Source: Dyadobacter sp. CY347
GTDB lineage: Bacteria > Bacteroidota > Bacteroidia > Cytophagales > Spirosomataceae
DNA: 64,000 nt
Assembly (NCBI RefSeq): GCF_021502655.1
Contig: NZ_JAKFFT010000004.1
Location: 372,001 to 436,000, forward strand
Reading direction: 5' to 3'
Made by a program: the position numbers and the translations under genes. This document shows positions 26,438 to 36,020 of this stretch, piece after piece (position 1 is the stretch's first letter; each line of letters begins with the position of its first letter). Below the pieces are notes generated by a model. The model was not told the origin of the DNA and made no database searches. It worked only from the letters and a program-made list of their open reading frames with translations.

Positions 26438-28735
26438 ATGCTTGAATTCCAACCCGGAAAGTATCGCCGCACCATAATCCGTCTCTGGCGGACTATCGGA
26501 ATTGGACTGGGTCTGTTTATACTTTACATTGTTGCCGTAAGCTTTAACTTTTTCTGGTTATTCGGCGGAATGCCCGATTTGAAAACACTGGAAAACCCTA
26601 AAAGTGAACTTGCATCCGAGCTGATTAGTGAAGATGGCAAGTCATTAGGTAAATATTTCTTCGAAAACAGAACGCAGATTGACATTTCTCAGATATCTCC
26701 CAATCTGATCGATGCATTGGTTGCAACGGAAGATGCGCGTTTTGTAAACCACTCCGGGATTGACCCAAGAAGTTTGTTACGTGTGTTCAAAGGTGTCGTT
26801 TCAGGAAATTCGAGCTCGGGAGGAGGAAGTACGCTGACGCAACAGGTTGCAAAAAATCTTTTTAATACGCGCTCAGAGGAATTTGAGGGCCTTTTAGGCA
26901 AAATTCCTTTGGTAAAAATTGTGATTGCAAAGACCAAAGAATGGATTTTGTCTGTGATCCTGGAAAGGAAGTATACCAAGCAGGAGATCATGCAAATGTA
27001 TCTCAACACAGTTTCATTCGGTAATAACACTTACGGGATCAAGGTTGCTGCAAAGACTTACTTCGATAAAGAAGCCTGGGATCTGAATGTCACGGAAGCT
27101 GCATTGCTGGTTGGAATGCTGCAAAATCCAACGCTTTTTAACCCATTGCGCTTTCCTACCAATGCAATGAACCGCCGGAATACGGTTTTGGCGCAAATGA
27201 CCAAATACGATTACATTCCAAGAGAAGATTTCGAGCGATATAAAGAAAAGCCACTGGGCATCGATTTCACCGTGGAAGGCCATAACACCGGTCTAGCCCC
27301 TTATTTCAGGGAATCCATGCGGGGTTATCTCAAAAGCTGGGTGAAAATGTATAACGAAGAGCATGATATGAATTATGACTTGTATACCAGCGGTTTACGC
27401 ATTTATACAACCATTGATTCAAGAATGCAGCGTTACCAGGAAGAAGCGCTGACCGAGCACATGAAAGGGCAGCAAAAGCTTTTTGATGAACATTGGAAAG
27501 GCCGTAATCCATGGTCGTTCGACAACGGAAAAGAAATTCCTGGTTTCCTGACGACAGCCGCGAGAAGATCACCGCATTTTATCTCATTGAAGCGAGATCT
27601 GGGTGAGGAAGAGGCGTGGAAGATCATGCGTAAGCCTTACAAAATGAAGGTTTTTTCATGGAATGGCGAGAAGGAAGTCATGATGAGCCCAATCGATTCC
27701 ATTGCTTATTATAAGCGGTTTTTAAGGGCGGGCATGATGTCGATGGATCCAAGAAACGGCCACGTGAAGGCTTGGGTAGGAGGGATAAATTTTAAATATT
27801 TCAAATACGATCACGTGAAGCAAGGCTCGCGCCAGCCCGGTTCTACATTCAAGCCGTTTGTTTATGTGTCAGCATTGGATAAGAACTTCTTAACGCCTTG
27901 TGACCACGTGACGGATGCGCCGATTTACTTCGGTCCTTCCGACGGTGTGCCGGGCGGCTGGTCTCCGAAAAATTCTAATAATAAATACTCTTACCAATCC
28001 TTGTCATTGCGTCAGGCATTAGGTAAGTCTGTAAATACCGTGAGTGCGTATCTGATAAAAATGGTGAAAGCCAAAACTGTTGCCGAGTATGCGCATAAGC
28101 TGGGCATTACCAGCAAGTTACAGGAAGTGCCCTCACTTTGTTTAGGGATCAGTGATGTGTCTGTTTTTGAGATGGTAGGCGCTTACAGTGCATTTGCTAA
28201 CGGCGGTCACAGAACTGAGCCCATGACCATCCTGCGCATTGAAGATCGTTATGGCAATGTTTTGCAGGAATTTTTCCAAAAGCAAAATCAGGAAATCAGT
28301 GAAAATATGGCTTATAATATGCTGTATTTAATGCGCGGCGCCGTGGAGGATCCGGGCGGAACGGCTGGTCGGTTGAGACAATATGGTGTGACCGAAGGCA
28401 ACGAAATCGCAGCCAAAACCGGAACAACTTCCAATTATTCAGATGGTTGGTTCATGGGTATGACGCAGCATCTGGTTTCAGGAATATGGGTAGGAGGAGA
28501 GGATCGCAGCATCCACTTCCGGACCATTGCTTACGGGCAGGGTGGTCGCATTGCGATGCCGGCCTGGGGAATGTTCATGCAGAAAGTTTACAAGGATCCT
28601 ACGCTGGTTCAATACAGAAAAGAGCCTTTCAAAAAACCTGAAAATTACGTTCAGGAATGCGGCGGCGTGTCTACGGACAGCACTGACACATATGTTCCAC
28701 CTTCCCGCTCCGATGACGAAGGCGTGTTGTTTTAA
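26438..28735 (+). CDS. Class A penicillin-binding protein 1A (bifunctional transglycosylase/transpeptidase)
   Basis: The 765-residue protein has an N-terminal membrane anchor (about 17-42). The GT51 glycosyltransferase domain (about 60-245) carries catalytic Glu98 in TEDARFVNH, the GGSTLTQQ motif and the LLVGMLQNPT segment. The transpeptidase domain carries the three active-site motifs: Ser469-x-x-Lys472 in GSTFKPF, the SVN of GKSVNTVSA, and KTG in AKTGTT. It polymerises and cross-links peptidoglycan. The sequence looks complete. Confidence 0.95.
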   Translation: MLEFQPGKYRRTIIRLWRTIGIGLGLFILYIVAVSFNFFWLFGGMPDLKTLENPKSELASELISEDGKSLGKYFFENRTQIDISQISPNLIDALVATEDARFVNHSGIDPRSLLRVFKGVVSGNSSSGGGSTLTQQVAKNLFNTRSEEFEGLLGKIPLVKIVIAKTKEWILSVILERKYTKQEIMQMYLNTVSFGNNTYGIKVAAKTYFDKEAWDLNVTEAALLVGMLQNPTLFNPLRFPTNAMNRRNTVLAQMTKYDYIPREDFERYKEKPLGIDFTVEGHNTGLAPYFRESMRGYLKSWVKMYNEEHDMNYDLYTSGLRIYTTIDSRMQRYQEEALTEHMKGQQKLFDEHWKGRNPWSFDNGKEIPGFLTTAARRSPHFISLKRDLGEEEAWKIMRKPYKMKVFSWNGEKEVMMSPIDSIAYYKRFLRAGMMSMDPRNGHVKAWVGGINFKYFKYDHVKQGSRQPGSTFKPFVYVSALDKNFLTPCDHVTDAPIYFGPSDGVPGGWSPKNSNNKYSYQSLSLRQALGKSVNTVSAYLIKMVKAKTVAEYAHKLGITSKLQEVPSLCLGISDVSVFEMVGAYSAFANGGHRTEPMTILRIEDRYGNVLQEFFQKQNQEISENMAYNMLYLMRGAVEDPGGTAGRLRQYGVTEGNEIAAKTGTTSNYSDGWFMGMTQHLVSGIWVGGEDRSIHFRTIAYGQGGRIAMPAWGMFMQKVYKDPTLVQYRKEPFKKPENYVQECGGVSTDSTDTYVPPSRSDDEGVLF

Positions 28736-28753
28736 TGGGTTAATGCACTGATT

Positions 28754-29887
28754 GTGAACATTCTCGTTGCACCAGACAAATTTCGTGGCTCTCTTGAAGC
28801 AATTGACGTTTGCCGGGCGATTAGAGATGGCATTTTACTGGCCTACCCCGATGCGAATGTCACAACCATCCCGCTGGCAGACGGCGGTGAAGGAACCGCG
28901 CAAATCCTGACGCAACATGCACAAGGAGAAACCATTGACGTTGAAGTTAACGATCCGTTAGGGCGGCCTGTCACAGCATCGTATGGCTTATCGGCTGACC
29001 GGCAAACGGCTTATATAGAAATGGCAGCTGCGTCCGGGCTGGCGTTGCTGGCTGCCGAAGAACGTAATCCGTTGCTAACCAGCACATATGGAACCGGCCA
29101 GCTTATTAAAGACGCTCTAGACAAAGGTGTTACGCAAATCATATTAGGCATCGGCGGAAGTGCTACAACCGACGGTGGAATTGGGATGGCGCAAGCATTA
29201 GGGTATCGTTTTTATGACAAGAATAATGCGATGCTGTCCGCAAAGGGTGAATCATTGAATGAAATCCGGTGCATTGATAGCATCGAAAAGGACAGCCGTC
29301 TGAATGCCGTTTCTGTTACAGTTGCATGCGATGTTACTAACCCGCTTTTTGGGCTCAATGGCGCCGCGCACATTTACGGCCCGCAAAAAGGAGCGGATCC
29401 GGAAATGGTTCAATTCCTGGATAATGGTTTAAAAAATTTCAGTCACATTGCTTCCAAAACTTTTGGAAAAGACATCAGCGAAAATCCCGGAGCTGGTGCG
29501 GCCGGTGGGTTAGGGGCAGGATGTCTTTGGTTTTTAAACGCAGTTTTGAAAGATGGCGTCAGCATTGTCATCGAGCAAACACGCATTGCAGAGCGCATCA
29601 AAGATGCAGATCTGGTCATTACAGGCGAGGGTAAGGTGGACGAGCAGACATTGTCAGGCAAAGTCGTGAAAGGTTTGGCAGATTTTTGCAAAATTTATAA
29701 GGTTCCGCTGGCCGTCGTTTGCGGCACTTTGCAGATTACGCCCGAACAAGTCCGCGATGCTGGCATAACTTATGCAGTGTCTGTTTTGAACCGGCCAATG
29801 GATCTCAACCAGGCCCAGGCTGATGCGTATGGGTTGGTTAAGGACGCAACTTTTCATCTTGTGCGGTTGTTTTTTTCAAATAGATAA
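28754..29887 (+). CDS. Glycerate kinase (GarK/GlxK family)
   Basis: The 377-residue product starts at a GTG (MNILVAPDKFRGSLEA). Family hallmarks are the N-terminal PDKFRGS, PLADGGEGTA (about 42-51), IGGSATTDGGIGMAQALG (about 135-152) and ITGEGKVDEQTLSGK (about 290-304). These enzymes phosphorylate D-glycerate to 2- or 3-phosphoglycerate and serve photorespiration-like or glyoxylate/sugar-acid routes. It stands between the PBP1A gene (18 bases upstream) and uvrC (26 bases downstream), with no metabolic partner adjacent. Confidence 0.93.
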   Translation: MNILVAPDKFRGSLEAIDVCRAIRDGILLAYPDANVTTIPLADGGEGTAQILTQHAQGETIDVEVNDPLGRPVTASYGLSADRQTAYIEMAAASGLALLAAEERNPLLTSTYGTGQLIKDALDKGVTQIILGIGGSATTDGGIGMAQALGYRFYDKNNAMLSAKGESLNEIRCIDSIEKDSRLNAVSVTVACDVTNPLFGLNGAAHIYGPQKGADPEMVQFLDNGLKNFSHIASKTFGKDISENPGAGAAGGLGAGCLWFLNAVLKDGVSIVIEQTRIAERIKDADLVITGEGKVDEQTLSGKVVKGLADFCKIYKVPLAVVCGTLQITPEQVRDAGITYAVSVLNRPMDLNQAQADAYGLVKDATFHLVRLFFSNR

Positions 29888-29913
29888 AGGCACAGCCTGT
29901 CAAGAATTATTCA

Positions 29914-31731
29914 ATGTCTGAATTCAATTATAAAGAAGAACTTTCAAAAATTCCGTTTGACCCAGGTGTATATCGCTATTTCGACGAAACCGGGGAAGTA
30001 ATATATGTGGGTAAGGCGAAAAGCCTCAGAAGCCGGGTTTCGAGCTATTTTTTGAAATCCAACCAGCACGACCGTAAAACCAAGCGGCTCGTAAGCCAGA
30101 TCCGTCGCATCGAATACACCATTGTCCACAGCGAATGGGACGCATTATTGCTTGAAAACCAGCTTATCAAGCAGTTGCAGCCGAAATTTAACATTCTACT
30201 TAAAGACGATAAAACTTATCCTTTTATATGCGTGACGCAGGAGCGCTTCCCGCGTGTATATGTGACGCGCAACCTGGACAGGACCAAAGGAACATTCTAC
30301 GGACCCTTTGCGAGTTTGCGGACCATGCATACGCTGCTGGATATGTTCAAATCGCTTTACACGATCCGTTCGTGCCAGTTGCCGCTGACCAGGGCCAATG
30401 TTGAGGCCGGGAAATTTAAGGTTTGCCTGGAATATCACATTGGCAATTGCAAGGGCCCGTGCGAGGGCTTGCAGGACGAAGCGGAATACAATGCCGAAAT
30501 CGAGCAGGTCCACAATATTCTGAAAGGTAATCTCTCGCTTCCGCAGCAATATTTTAAAGAAAAAATGTTGAAAGCGGCCGAGCAAATGGAATTTGAAAAG
30601 GCACATTCCTGGAAAACCAAAATTGAAAGCCTTTCCAATTTTCAAAGTAAAGCCACCGTCACCAATCCTAAGATCGGTAATATTGATGTGCTGACCATTG
30701 TGTCGGACGAAGAAGCCGCTTATCTCAATTTTATGAAAATAAAACAGGGATATATGGTTGCTACACAGACGATTGAGGTGAAGAAAAAGCTTGACGAAAG
30801 TGATGCGGAAATACTAGCATTAATGATTATTGAAATGCGCTCTAAGTTCGGGGCTGAGGCCAAGGAGCTGATTTCTAACATTAAGCCAGATCTGGAAATG
30901 CGCCTGGAACTGACTGTTCCACAGATCGGTGATAAAAAGAAGCTGCTCGATATGTCCATGAAAAATGTGATGTATTTCCGCCGTGACAAAGCGGAGCGCA
31001 GGGAAGTGGAAGCATCCGCAACTTCATCTAAAAAAGATCGGATTTTGATCCGGTTAAAGAGCGATTTGCAATTAAAAACGCTTCCTAGGCACATTGAATG
31101 CTTCGATAACTCCAACATTCAGGGGACAAATCCGGTTGCGGCTATGGTTTGTTTCAAAGATGGAAAGCCTTCTAAAAAAGATTACAGACATTTCAACATT
31201 AAGACTGTAATAGGCCCTAACGACTTTGCTTCCATGAACGAGGTGGTAGGAAGGCGCTATCTGCGGTTGATTGCGGAAGAGCAGCCGCTGCCGGATCTGA
31301 TTGTGGTCGATGGTGGAAAGGGCCAGCTCGGCGCAGCCTGTGATGCATTGAAAAATCTGGGCATTTACGGCCAGGTGCCCATTATCGGCATCGCCAAAAG
31401 ACTAGAAGAAATCTATTTTCCTGAGGATTCACTTCCCCTTTACATTGATAAAAAATCCGAATCACTAAAACTCATTCAGCAGATCCGGGATGAAGCGCAC
31501 CGGTTTGGAATCACATTTCACAGGGACAAAAGAAGCAAGGCCAGCCTGATCAGTGAATTGGACGGTGTGGACGGCGTAGGGAAGATCACAGCAGCGAAAT
31601 TGTTGAAGTTCTTTGGTTCCGTTCGTGGTATCCGCGAGAGTTCTTTGGCCGAACTGGCCGGACTCGTCGGGTTGGATCGGGCGAAGAAGGTAAGGGCCTA
31701 TTTTGATGCAATGGCAGATAATGTGGAGTAA
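29914..31731 (+). CDS. uvrC: Excinuclease ABC subunit C
   Basis: The 605-residue product has all UvrC domains. These are the GIY-YIG nuclease (about 14-92, PGVYRYF...EVIYVGKAKSLRSR), the cysteine region (VCLEYHIGNCKGPC), the UVR motif (about 205-240), the RNase-H-like nuclease (ECFDNSNIQGTNPVAAMVCF, DLIVVDGGKGQL) and the C-terminal helix-hairpin-helix pair (DGVDGVGKITAAKLL, LAGLVGLDRAKKV). It makes both incisions in nucleotide excision repair. Its last 34 bases overlap the end of the convergent flavoprotein gene. Confidence 0.97.
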   Translation: MSEFNYKEELSKIPFDPGVYRYFDETGEVIYVGKAKSLRSRVSSYFLKSNQHDRKTKRLVSQIRRIEYTIVHSEWDALLLENQLIKQLQPKFNILLKDDKTYPFICVTQERFPRVYVTRNLDRTKGTFYGPFASLRTMHTLLDMFKSLYTIRSCQLPLTRANVEAGKFKVCLEYHIGNCKGPCEGLQDEAEYNAEIEQVHNILKGNLSLPQQYFKEKMLKAAEQMEFEKAHSWKTKIESLSNFQSKATVTNPKIGNIDVLTIVSDEEAAYLNFMKIKQGYMVATQTIEVKKKLDESDAEILALMIIEMRSKFGAEAKELISNIKPDLEMRLELTVPQIGDKKKLLDMSMKNVMYFRRDKAERREVEASATSSKKDRILIRLKSDLQLKTLPRHIECFDNSNIQGTNPVAAMVCFKDGKPSKKDYRHFNIKTVIGPNDFASMNEVVGRRYLRLIAEEQPLPDLIVVDGGKGQLGAACDALKNLGIYGQVPIIGIAKRLEEIYFPEDSLPLYIDKKSESLKLIQQIRDEAHRFGITFHRDKRSKASLISELDGVDGVGKITAAKLLKFFGSVRGIRESSLAELAGLVGLDRAKKVRAYFDAMADNVE

Positions 31732-32954
31732 GCGGCCATGTTCTTTCCCGCAATGTATCCGGTTGTCCAGGCGTTTTGGAAATTAAAGCCTCCGGTAATG
31801 CCGTCAATGTCAAGCACTTCACCGGCAAAATACAATCCGGGGACAGATTTGCTTTCTAATGTTTCATGATCAATGTCGGTCAGGGAAATGCCGCCGCAGG
31901 TTACGAACTCCTCCTTGAAAGTGGTTTTCCCTTTTACGTCAAACTGACTGTTTGTCAGTAACTCAGTGAGCCGGTTTAATGCCTTGTTCGTCGCGTCAGA
32001 CCAGCGTAATTCGTCCGGGATTTCTGATTTTGAAACAAACGCTTTCCATAGCCGGGCCGGAATGCCGAGGCGTGCATGTGAGGCAATTTGTTGTTTCGGC
32101 GTTTTTGTTTTTTCACCCAATAAAAACTCCCTGACCTGCTGCTCATTCATTTGCGGCAGCCAATTGATCTTGCAAACAAAATTGTAATCCTTTTCCGCAA
32201 GATCACGTGCGCCCCAGGCCGAAAGTTTGAGAACTGCCGGACCACTAAAACCCCAATGCGTGATCAGCAATGGCCCCTGCCATTCATGTTTTGTTCCCGA
32301 AATTTTTACAAACGCATCCTGAACCGAAACCCCGGCCAGCGGCAGCAAATAATTGTCAGGCGTGTTGAATGTAAAAAGAGATGGAAGTGGGTTAATGATC
32401 GTGTGGTCATGTGCTTCAAGCCAATCAAACCCGCTTGCTTTGGGATATCCGCCGGTCGCGATCAGCAATTTATCAGCATAAATTTTTTCATCTTCGTCCA
32501 ACTGGATCGAAAAGCCATTCTGATTATCACCGGTTATTTTGGAAAACGACCGGACAGATGTGCTTGTCCTGATCTCAATATTCAGGTTACGCGCCGTCCT
32601 GACCATACATTCAATGATCGTTTGCGATGAATCGGTTACCGGAAACATTCTGCCATCCGGCTCGGTCTTCAATTTTACGCCTTTATTCTCAAACCAGTTT
32701 ACAGTTGCCTTCGCGTCAAAATGATGCAGCAATTTGCGCAGCAGCTTTTCACCTCTGGGATAGTTTTTGATAAAAAAACGCAGATCGGACGGGTTATGCG
32801 TCACATTACAGCGGCCGCCGCCCGACACCCGGACTTTGTTTAACACCGTCTTATTCTTTTCCAAAATCACGATTTTCGCGTCCGGATTTTGTTCTGCGGC
32901 TGTTATAGCAGCCATAAATCCGGAAGCGCCTCCGCCCACAATTGCAATTCGCAT
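31698..32954 (-). CDS. HI0933-like NAD(P)/FAD-dependent oxidoreductase
   Basis: From the ATG at 32954 (MRIAIVGGGASGF) the product is 418 residues. In-frame ATGs at 32969 and 32972 are close alternatives, and the frame is open to 33005. The N-terminal FAD-binding Rossmann motif is VGGGASG, with the HI0933 signature KVRVSGGGRCNVTH near residue 40-55 and the C-terminal ITGGFNFQNAWTTGYIAG. Some family members (RdsA/YhiN-like) have been linked to rRNA dihydrouridine or other reductase reactions; the substrate here is unknown. It converges with uvrC with a 34-base overlap. Confidence 0.88.
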   Translation of the reverse strand: MRIAIVGGGASGFMAAITAAEQNPDAKIVILEKNKTVLNKVRVSGGGRCNVTHNPSDLRFFIKNYPRGEKLLRKLLHHFDAKATVNWFENKGVKLKTEPDGRMFPVTDSSQTIIECMVRTARNLNIEIRTSTSVRSFSKITGDNQNGFSIQLDEDEKIYADKLLIATGGYPKASGFDWLEAHDHTIINPLPSLFTFNTPDNYLLPLAGVSVQDAFVKISGTKHEWQGPLLITHWGFSGPAVLKLSAWGARDLAEKDYNFVCKINWLPQMNEQQVREFLLGEKTKTPKQQIASHARLGIPARLWKAFVSKSEIPDELRWSDATNKALNRLTELLTNSQFDVKGKTTFKEEFVTCGGISLTDIDHETLESKSVPGLYFAGEVLDIDGITGGFNFQNAWTTGYIAGKNMAAYSTLSAIASK

Positions 32955-33064
32955 ATCCCTTTTATTCATCATACAAAAATGACATGTAAGTTTTAAAAAC
33001 TGCAATTTCTTTTCATATCTTTCTCCACAGCTAAAATATTTACAATCTAAATGTTTGACTATAC

Positions 33065-34117
33065 ATGCAAAAAATCCTCGTTATTGGTCTCGGAAAAGTT
33101 GGGTCACTTGTCGGGACGTTATTAAGCAAAAAATTTAATGTTACCGGGGTTGATAAGACACAACCTTCTGTTTCACTGCCATTTCCGGTAATCTCGGGCG
33201 ACATTAGCAACCCTGAATTCTTAGAACAAACGCTCGCCGGATTTGACGCAGTCGTCTCCTGCATGCCCTATAATCTCAATTTACCCATCGCGCGCAAAGC
33301 CTGCGAGCAAGGAATACATTATTTTGATCTAACCGAAGACGTTGCAACTACGGCCGCAATACGGGAAATGGCCAGGGACAGCCGCAGCGTGCTTGCACCG
33401 CAATGCGGCCTCGCGCCGGGTTTTATTGGCATAGTAGGAATGGATCTGGCCAAACGTTTCACGAAACTACGCGATATTGAACTCCGAGTCGGCGCTTTAC
33501 CGCGCTATCCAAATGGCCTGATGGGCTATTCCTTCACCTGGTCTCCGGCGGGAGTTGTGAATGAGTATATTAATGATGCGGAAGTGATCCATAATGGCGT
33601 CCGGAAGATGGTTCCTTCCCTGGAAGGCGTTGAAATGATCAATATAGAAGGGCAGGAATTCGAAGCATTCATCACTTCCGGCGGTCTGGGAACAATGTGT
33701 GAAACGCTGGAAGGAAAGCTCGATACGCTGAATTACAAGACGATACGCTATCCCGGACATTGCAGTTTGATGCGTTTTATGCTTTATGAACTTTGCTTAA
33801 AAGATAAGCGTGAGCTGATCGAACAGATATTAACGGAAGCAAAACCCCCTGTGCAGCAGGATGTTGTTTATGTGTATGCCGTTGTGGAAGGTTGGAAAGA
33901 TAACCGATTGGAACGGGAAGAGTTTTACAGGGCATACCATCCCATTGAAATAGATGGAAAGCATTGGCGGGCCATTTCCTGGACCACTGCCGCTTCCATT
34001 GCGTCGGTTGTGGAAATGGTAGCAAACGGCGTTTTGCCAGACAGAGGATTTATCCGGCAAGAGGACATTCTGCTCGCTGACTTTCTGCAAACGGAGAATG
34101 GTGCTTTCTTTAATTAA
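33065..34117 (+). CDS. Saccharopine dehydrogenase-like / lysine 6-dehydrogenase-type oxidoreductase
   Basis: The 350-residue protein has an N-terminal Rossmann fold (VIGLGKVGSLVG, Gly8/Gly10/Gly13) and a saccharopine-dehydrogenase C-terminal domain (APQCGLAPGFIG and TSGGLGTMCETLEGK). The size is closer to bacterial lysine 6-dehydrogenase than to yeast saccharopine reductase. The ALDH7-like gene 29 bases downstream would oxidise the alpha-aminoadipate semialdehyde formed by either enzyme. The pair is therefore probably a lysine-to-aminoadipate route. The choice between lysine and saccharopine as substrate is open. Confidence 0.85.
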   Translation: MQKILVIGLGKVGSLVGTLLSKKFNVTGVDKTQPSVSLPFPVISGDISNPEFLEQTLAGFDAVVSCMPYNLNLPIARKACEQGIHYFDLTEDVATTAAIREMARDSRSVLAPQCGLAPGFIGIVGMDLAKRFTKLRDIELRVGALPRYPNGLMGYSFTWSPAGVVNEYINDAEVIHNGVRKMVPSLEGVEMINIEGQEFEAFITSGGLGTMCETLEGKLDTLNYKTIRYPGHCSLMRFMLYELCLKDKRELIEQILTEAKPPVQQDVVYVYAVVEGWKDNRLEREEFYRAYHPIEIDGKHWRAISWTTAASIASVVEMVANGVLPDRGFIRQEDILLADFLQTENGAFFN

Positions 34118-34146
34118 TAATGGTCATTACACACAAAGAATTGTAA

Positions 34147-35685
34147 ATGGAAAATATACAAACTGTCCTCGATACGCTTGGCATTCAGCAGCTTAATAAT
34201 GGTGTCAGCACCGGGAAAATTCATCAGGCCGGAAATGGCGGGATCCTCGAATCCTACTCCCCGGTCGATGGCAAAAGAATAGCCCAGGCAAATCAGGCAG
34301 ATCGCTCAGATTATGACTTCGTGGTGCAGAAAGCGGTGGAAGCATTTAAGATATGGAAACAAATCCCAGCGCCAAAACGCGGTGATATCGTGCGCCAGAT
34401 GGGCGACCAGCTCAGGAAATTCAAAACCGAGCTTGGCACGTTGGTGAGTTATGAAATGGGCAAGAGCTTGCAGGAGGGTTTGGGAGAAGTGCAGGAAATG
34501 ATAGATATCTGCGATTTTGCCGTTGGGCTTTCGCGCCAATTGTACGGATTGAGCATGCATAGCGAGCGAGCGCAGCACCGCATGTATGAGCAATGGCATC
34601 CGATCGGTGTCGTGGGCATTATTTCTGCATTTAACTTTCCGGTTGCAGTCTGGTCCTGGAATGCCATGCTGGCTTGGGTTTGTGGCGATGTTTGCATTTG
34701 GAAACCATCTGAGAAAACGCCGCTGACAGCATTAGCATCACAGAACATTATAAAAAAAGTGCTCGAAGACAACGATGTGCCGGAAGGTGTTTCTTGTATT
34801 TTAACGGGCGGCCGGGAAGTTGGGGAATGGCTAGCCAATGATCCGCGGATCGCGTTGGTTTCAGCAACGGGCAGCACACGAATGGGAAAATCGGTGGGCG
34901 AAGCTGTTGCCAGGCGGCTTGGTAAGAGTTTGCTGGAACTGGGTGGTAACAATGCTATCATTGTTACGCCGTCAGCAGATCTAAATGTTGCTATTCCCGG
35001 CATCGTTTTTGGTGCGGTAGGGACGGCAGGCCAGCGATGCACTTCTACCAGAAGGATCATTGTCCAGGCTGAAATTTACGAAGAGGTCAAGCAGCGATTG
35101 GTGAAAGCATATGGCCAGTTGCGCATTGGAAATCCACTGGATGCCAACATGCACGTTGGGCCGTTGATCGATAAAGAGGCAGTTTCCCAATATCAGCTTG
35201 CCGTAGAAAAAGTCATAGACGCCGGTGGCAGTTTTCTTGTTGAACCGGAAGTGCTTTTTGGAGATGAATTTTCGTCGGGATGTTTCGTTGCGCCGTGCAT
35301 TGCAGAGGTGTTGAATAAATATCCAATTGTGCAGCATGAAACCTTTGCGCCAATTCTTTATCTGATCAAATACAATGATCTGGAAGAGGCCATTGCCATT
35401 CAAAATGACGTCCCCCAGGGATTATCTTCGGCTATCTTTACATTAAACATCAGAGAATCAGAGCTTTTTCTTTCTCACGCAGGATCTGATTGCGGGATTG
35501 CTAATGTGAACATAGGCACTTCGGGCGCGGAGATTGGCGGTGCATTTGGAGGGGAAAAAGAAACAGGCGGAGGTCGGGAATCTGGTTCGGATGCCTGGAA
35601 AGTTTATATGCGCAGGCAAACCAACACGATCAATTACGGAACGGCGCTTCCGCTGGCGCAGGGAATAAAGTTTGAGATTGAGTAA
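34147..35685 (+). CDS. ALDH7-family aldehyde dehydrogenase, probable alpha-aminoadipate semialdehyde dehydrogenase
   Basis: This 512-residue aldehyde dehydrogenase has catalytic Cys298 (GQRCTSTRR), general base Glu264 (LLELGGNN), Asn163 (FNFP) and the NAD-binding KPSEKTPLTAL and SATGSTRMGK blocks. The GQRCTSTRR sequence, the LGGNNAIIV segment and the N-terminal YSPVDGKRIAQ pattern fit the antiquitin/AmaB subfamily that oxidises alpha-aminoadipate semialdehyde. It is paired with the dehydrogenase upstream. The 3' end contains the -33 element of the next operon's promoter. Confidence 0.9.
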   Translation: MENIQTVLDTLGIQQLNNGVSTGKIHQAGNGGILESYSPVDGKRIAQANQADRSDYDFVVQKAVEAFKIWKQIPAPKRGDIVRQMGDQLRKFKTELGTLVSYEMGKSLQEGLGEVQEMIDICDFAVGLSRQLYGLSMHSERAQHRMYEQWHPIGVVGIISAFNFPVAVWSWNAMLAWVCGDVCIWKPSEKTPLTALASQNIIKKVLEDNDVPEGVSCILTGGREVGEWLANDPRIALVSATGSTRMGKSVGEAVARRLGKSLLELGGNNAIIVTPSADLNVAIPGIVFGAVGTAGQRCTSTRRIIVQAEIYEEVKQRLVKAYGQLRIGNPLDANMHVGPLIDKEAVSQYQLAVEKVIDAGGSFLVEPEVLFGDEFSSGCFVAPCIAEVLNKYPIVQHETFAPILYLIKYNDLEEAIAIQNDVPQGLSSAIFTLNIRESELFLSHAGSDCGIANVNIGTSGAEIGGAFGGEKETGGGRESGSDAWKVYMRRQTNTINYGTALPLAQGIKFEIE

Positions 35686-35703
35686 TTAAAATTTTTAACT
35701 TTG
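35671..35703 (+). promoter_or_regulatory. Promoter of the PqqD-B2-kinase-nucleotidyltransferase operon
   Basis: TTTG at 35671-35674, 21 bases, then TAACTTTG at 35696-35703 (perfect TAnnTTTG) forms one of the best promoter matches in the window. It straddles the stop codon of the aldehyde dehydrogenase (35683-35685). Transcription would start near 35710, about 35 bases before the PqqD ATG. The 59-base gap holds no precursor-sized reading frame. Confidence 0.6.
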
Positions 35704-35744
35704 TACAAATCAAAACACATTATATCACATCAGAATAGCCCCTC

Positions 35745-36014
35745 ATGACAAAATACCAACTGACTTCCGAACAGATCAGCTCCAAAGTAGCAGGCGAAAC
35801 AGTCATACTCAACCATAGCAAAGGTGCATATTACGGACTGAATGAAGTAGGAATGCTTGTGTGGGACAACCTGGAAAAAGGACCGCAAACCATTGATGCT
35901 CTTTGTGATGCGGTGATTAGTGAATACGAAGTCGATGCAGAAACCTGCAAAAGTGACATTGATGTTTTGCTCAAAGATCTCATTTCTGAAAAGCTGGTTG
36001 AGATCACTAAATAA
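35745..36014 (+). CDS. PqqD family peptide-recognition protein (RRE, lasso B1-like)
   Basis: The 89-residue protein matches the PqqD/RiPP recognition element fold: beta strands carrying ETVILNHSKGAYYGLNEVGMLVWDNL, then a winged-helix part ending LLKDLISEKLVEITK. PqqD-like proteins bind the leader of a precursor peptide and present it to the modifying enzymes. In lasso peptide systems the split B1 protein does this for the B2 protease. It is the first gene of a four-gene operon and is followed six bases later by a B2-type protease. The substrate peptide is not apparent nearby. Confidence 0.9.
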   Translation: MTKYQLTSEQISSKVAGETVILNHSKGAYYGLNEVGMLVWDNLEKGPQTIDALCDAVISEYEVDAETCKSDIDVLLKDLISEKLVEITK

Positions 36015-36020
36015 ATTCGG

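Noticed and set aside
35686..35744. Hidden precursor peptide in the gap before the PqqD gene
   Set aside because: The only frame is a TTG-started stretch of about 15 codons overlapping the promoter, with no leader-core pattern.
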